From assembly GCA_024642025.1 (NCBI GenBank), contig JAHEBY010000109.1:1-8134 (forward strand): DNA of 8,134 nt, written 5' to 3'. The notes below the pieces were generated by a model that saw nothing but the letters and a program-made list of their open reading frames with translations, was not told where the DNA came from and made no database searches. The translations under genes and the position numbers were made by a program. Positions 6,262 through 8,134 of this stretch are shown piece by piece (positions within the stretch are counted from its first letter, which is position 1; each line of letters begins with the position of its first letter). This DNA is from Comamonadaceae bacterium (lineage in GTDB: Bacteria; Pseudomonadota; Gammaproteobacteria; Burkholderiales; Burkholderiaceae_C).

Positions 6262-6269
6262 TTATTGCC

Positions 6270-7838
6270 GTGAGCCTGTCTTTGGTGCAGAGCCGTGCAT
6301 TGCTTGGCCTGGACGCAGCCGCAGTAACCGTTGAAGTGCATCTGGCCAATGGCTTGCCGAGCTTCACGCTGGTGGGTCTGGCCGACGTGGAAGTGAAAGA
6401 GGCGCGCGAGCGGGTTCGCTCGGCCATTCAGAATTCTGGCCTGGAGTTTCCCAACAACAAGCGCATCACCGTCAATCTCGCCCCCGCCGATCTGCCCAAA
6501 GATTCAGGGCGATTTGATCTACCCATTGCGTTGGGCATTCTGGCGGCCAGTGGGCAGATCGATGCTGCGCGGCTGGCTGGCCATGAATTTGCGGGCGAAC
6601 TGTCTTTATCGGGTGAGCTGCGTCCGGTGCGCGGCGCTTTGGCCATGGCGCTGGCGCTTCATGCCAACAAGGTCTTAACCCGGCTCGTGTTGCCTGCGGT
6701 CAGCGCCGATGAAGCCGCGCTGGTGGCCGACGCCCACGTGTACCGCGCCCGCCACCTGCTTGACGTGGTGCGGCAGTTTCTGCCTCCCGGCTCGCCTGAC
6801 GCCGGGCCGAATTCTGGCGCGGCTGGAGACGACCCAGCACAATCAAGCGATGGTTGGTCGCGAATTCATCCGGCGCCAAAATCGCTTGAGGCGCACTACG
6901 CCGACCTGTCAGATGTAAAGGGGCAGACTGGCGCCAAGCGCGCACTTGAAATCGCAGCCGCGGGTGGCCACAGCCTTTTGATGACCGGGCCACCGGGCTC
7001 GGGAAAGTCCATGCTCGCGCAGCGTTTTGCGGGGCTTTTGCCGCCCATGACCATGGACGAGGCGCTGCAAAGCGCCGCCATTTCCAGCCTGGTGGGGCAG
7101 TTCTCACTTGCACGGTGGGCACAGCGGCCCACCTGCAACCCGCATCACACCGCCAGCGCCGTTGCGCTTGTGGGAGGTGGTTCACCGCCGCGTCCGGGTG
7201 AAATATCCATGGCGCACCACGGCGTGCTGTTTCTGGACGAACTGCCGGAATTTCCCCGTGCCGCGCTAGAGGCGCTGCGCGAGCCGCTTGAAACCGGCGT
7301 CATCACCATCTCGCGTGCTGCAAGGCGCTCGGAGTTTCCGGCACGGTTTCAGCTCATTGGCGCGATGAACCCCTGCCCCTGCGGCTATCTGGGCTCCACT
7401 CAAAAGGCCTGCCGCTGCACGCCCGATCAGGTTTCCCGCTACCAGGGCAAGCTCAGCGGCCCGCTGATGGACCGCATCGACCTGCATGTTGATGTGCCGG
7501 CCTTGCCCGCCGCAGACCTCATGCAGGCGCCTTCGGCCGAGAGCACTGCCAAGATTCGGGAGCGCTGCGTTGTGGCCCGCCAGCGTGCGCTTGAGCGCCA
7601 GGGCGTATCCAACCATGCCTTGCAGGGCAAGCAGATCGACACCCATTTGCTGCTGGACGAGGCCGCTGGCAAATTTCTCAACGTGGCTGCCGCGAGGCTG
7701 GGCTGGTCAGCCCGCAGTACGCACCGCGCCTTGAAGGTTGCCCGCACCATTGCTGATCTGGCGGGCGCCACGCATACGCAGGTCACCCATGTGGCAGAGG
7801 CCATGCAATACCGGCGTGCGGTAAGCCCGCGGACTTGA
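6270..7838 (+). CDS. yifB: YifB/ComM family Mg-chelatase-like AAA+ ATPase
   Basis: This homologue of ComM is a hexameric AAA+ helicase that drives branch migration when transformed DNA is integrated; the E. coli orthologue is YifB. The 522 residues (usual about 500) show an N-terminal ChlI/Lon-like domain (about 1-165: VEVHLANGLPSFTLVGL, APADLPKDSGRFDLPIALGI). A variable linker (about 172-205) follows. The AAA+ core has Walker A GPPGSGKS (240-247), Walker B VLFLDEL (319-325), a sensor-like MNPCPCG (366-372), a four-cysteine cluster C369, C371, C381, C383, and SGPLMDRIDL with R402. The C-terminal Mg_chelatase_C domain is about 420-518. The start is GTG with a GAGGA site. At 286-290 it reads RPTCN before PHHTAS, where many homologues read RPFRx. 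It is divergent from glnK and convergent with pilU; both ComM and type IV pili can serve DNA uptake, though adjacency may be coincidental. Confidence 0.95.
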   Translation: MSLSLVQSRALLGLDAAAVTVEVHLANGLPSFTLVGLADVEVKEARERVRSAIQNSGLEFPNNKRITVNLAPADLPKDSGRFDLPIALGILAASGQIDAARLAGHEFAGELSLSGELRPVRGALAMALALHANKVLTRLVLPAVSADEAALVADAHVYRARHLLDVVRQFLPPGSPDAGPNSGAAGDDPAQSSDGWSRIHPAPKSLEAHYADLSDVKGQTGAKRALEIAAAGGHSLLMTGPPGSGKSMLAQRFAGLLPPMTMDEALQSAAISSLVGQFSLARWAQRPTCNPHHTASAVALVGGGSPPRPGEISMAHHGVLFLDELPEFPRAALEALREPLETGVITISRAARRSEFPARFQLIGAMNPCPCGYLGSTQKACRCTPDQVSRYQGKLSGPLMDRIDLHVDVPALPAADLMQAPSAESTAKIRERCVVARQRALERQGVSNHALQGKQIDTHLLLDEAAGKFLNVAAARLGWSARSTHRALKVARTIADLAGATHTQVTHVAEAMQYRRAVSPRT

Positions 7839-7859
7839 CCTCTTGATTCAGATTTTGAT

Positions 7860-7880
7860 TAGCTATTTAATTTATAGCTA
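7860..7880. repeat. AT-rich inverted repeat at the 5' end of repeat copy B
   Basis: Perfect 7-base arms TAGCTAT (7860-7866) and ATAGCTA (7874-7880) flank the loop TTAATTT. It sits between the convergent ends of yifB and pilU and could fold in either transcript. The stem is AT-rich and has no following U-tract, so I do not call it a terminator. Confidence 0.7.
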
Positions 7881-7921
7881 ACTATTCATGACTGGCAGGG
7901 GCTAAAGGCCTATTTTCATCC
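7862..7921 (+). repeat. Interspersed Comamonadaceae-type repeat, copy B
   Basis: This second copy of the element found in glcE begins GCTATTTAATTTATAGCTA, has a diverged middle, and ends with GGGGCTAAAGGCC and TATTTTCATCC. It fills most of the gap between yifB and pilU and runs into the pilU 3' end, where it provides the stop codon (7916-7918). Family membership of the element is from memory of similar sequences in Rhodoferax/Polaromonas/Acidovorax genomes; the two-copy alignment itself is visible here. Confidence 0.7.
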
Positions 7922-8134
7922 AAAACGTGATGGAACCGTCTCGCCCCGCTCCAGGCGTAGCCTGACCGACAGGTCGGTGCGGGAGTCGGCGTTTTCAAGC
8001 GCCTGCTCAATCGTGATCTCACCGTTGCAAAACAGATTGAACAGCGACTGATCAAACGTTTGCATGCCCAGCTCATTGCTCTTGGTCACCACCGGCCTGA
8101 TCTGGTCGATGCTGCCCCTGTTGATCAGGTCGGC
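7916..8134 (-). CDS. pilU: Type IV pilus ATPase PilU (C-terminal fragment at window edge)
   Basis: PilU is a PilT-dependent retraction ATPase of type IV pili (twitching, DNA uptake), acting at the cytoplasmic face of the inner membrane. Only the last 72 residues are in the window; the catalytic core lies beyond the right edge. The segment has the PilU-type C-terminal pattern: ADLINRGSIDQIRPVV (1-16), SNELGMQTFDQSLFNLF (19-35), GEITIEQALENADS (38-51) and DLSVRLRLE (54-62). PilT proper has a different tail, so PilU is preferred. The last codons (encoding PSRFG, then TGA) run into repeat copy B, so the natural C-terminus may have been altered by the repeat. Transcription converges on yifB with 77 bases between the stop codons. 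Confidence 0.83.
   Translation of the reverse strand, partial: ADLINRGSIDQIRPVVTKSNELGMQTFDQSLFNLFCNGEITIEQALENADSRTDLSVRLRLERGETVPSRFG

Noticed and set aside
7964..7979. ACCGAC/GTCGGT inverted repeat near the pilU 3' end
   Set aside because: Inside pilU coding sequence (Thr-Asp-Leu-Ser-Val), short arms, no U-tract; likely a coding coincidence.
1..8134. CRISPR array, transposase, phage, toxin-antitoxin or defence system
   Set aside because: No regularly spaced repeats, no such proteins, and every sizeable coding region is a recognisable housekeeping or metabolic gene.

Overview
The window looks like chromosome of a GC-rich betaproteobacterium, most likely a member of the Comamonadaceae (Rhodoferax/Polaromonas/Acidovorax-like). 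The basis is the protein sequences as I recognise them, the glnK-amtB / yifB neighbourhood, and two copies of a short AT-rich repeat with a TAGCTAT...ATAGCTA core that I associate from memory with this family. No tRNA, rRNA, CRISPR array, transposase, phage gene or replication origin was seen. Nearly all of the window is coding, and no gene-free stretch exceeds 300 bases.

Layout. (1) Positions 1-4066, all on the minus strand: a likely carbohydrate/organic-acid operon read right to left. It holds an aldose 1-epimerase family protein, an SMP-30/gluconolactonase family lactonase (4-base ATGA overlap with the epimerase), glcE and glcF. glcF runs off the left edge and overlaps glcE by 11 bases. 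The first two would handle sugar anomers and sugar lactones. The last two are the FAD-binding and iron-sulfur subunits of glycolate oxidase. The third subunit, glcD, is not in the window. (2) Positions 4172-6270: the nitrogen module glnK-amtB on the minus strand, also coupled by an ATGA overlap. It ends in a strong intrinsic terminator with a UUCG-type tetraloop and is preceded by a near-consensus sigma-54 promoter and a palindromic NtrC-type site. GlnK (PII) senses nitrogen status and gates the AmtB ammonium channel. (3) Positions 6270-7838, plus strand: yifB/comM, an AAA+ Mg-chelatase-like ATPase linked to natural transformation, transcribed divergently from glnK. (4) Positions 7916-8134, minus strand: the 3' end of pilU, a type IV pilus retraction ATPase, converging on yifB.

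Nothing here looks like an unknown multi-gene system; it is mostly core metabolism. The most interesting signals are at small scale. A roughly 60-base interspersed repeat appears to have been absorbed in frame into the C-terminal part of glcE. A second copy sits between yifB and pilU and supplies the pilU stop codon. AmtB carries a 24-base tandem repeat in an alanine-rich stretch between its signal peptide and first membrane helix. The glnK control region has a 7-base inverted repeat facing its own sigma-54 -24 element.
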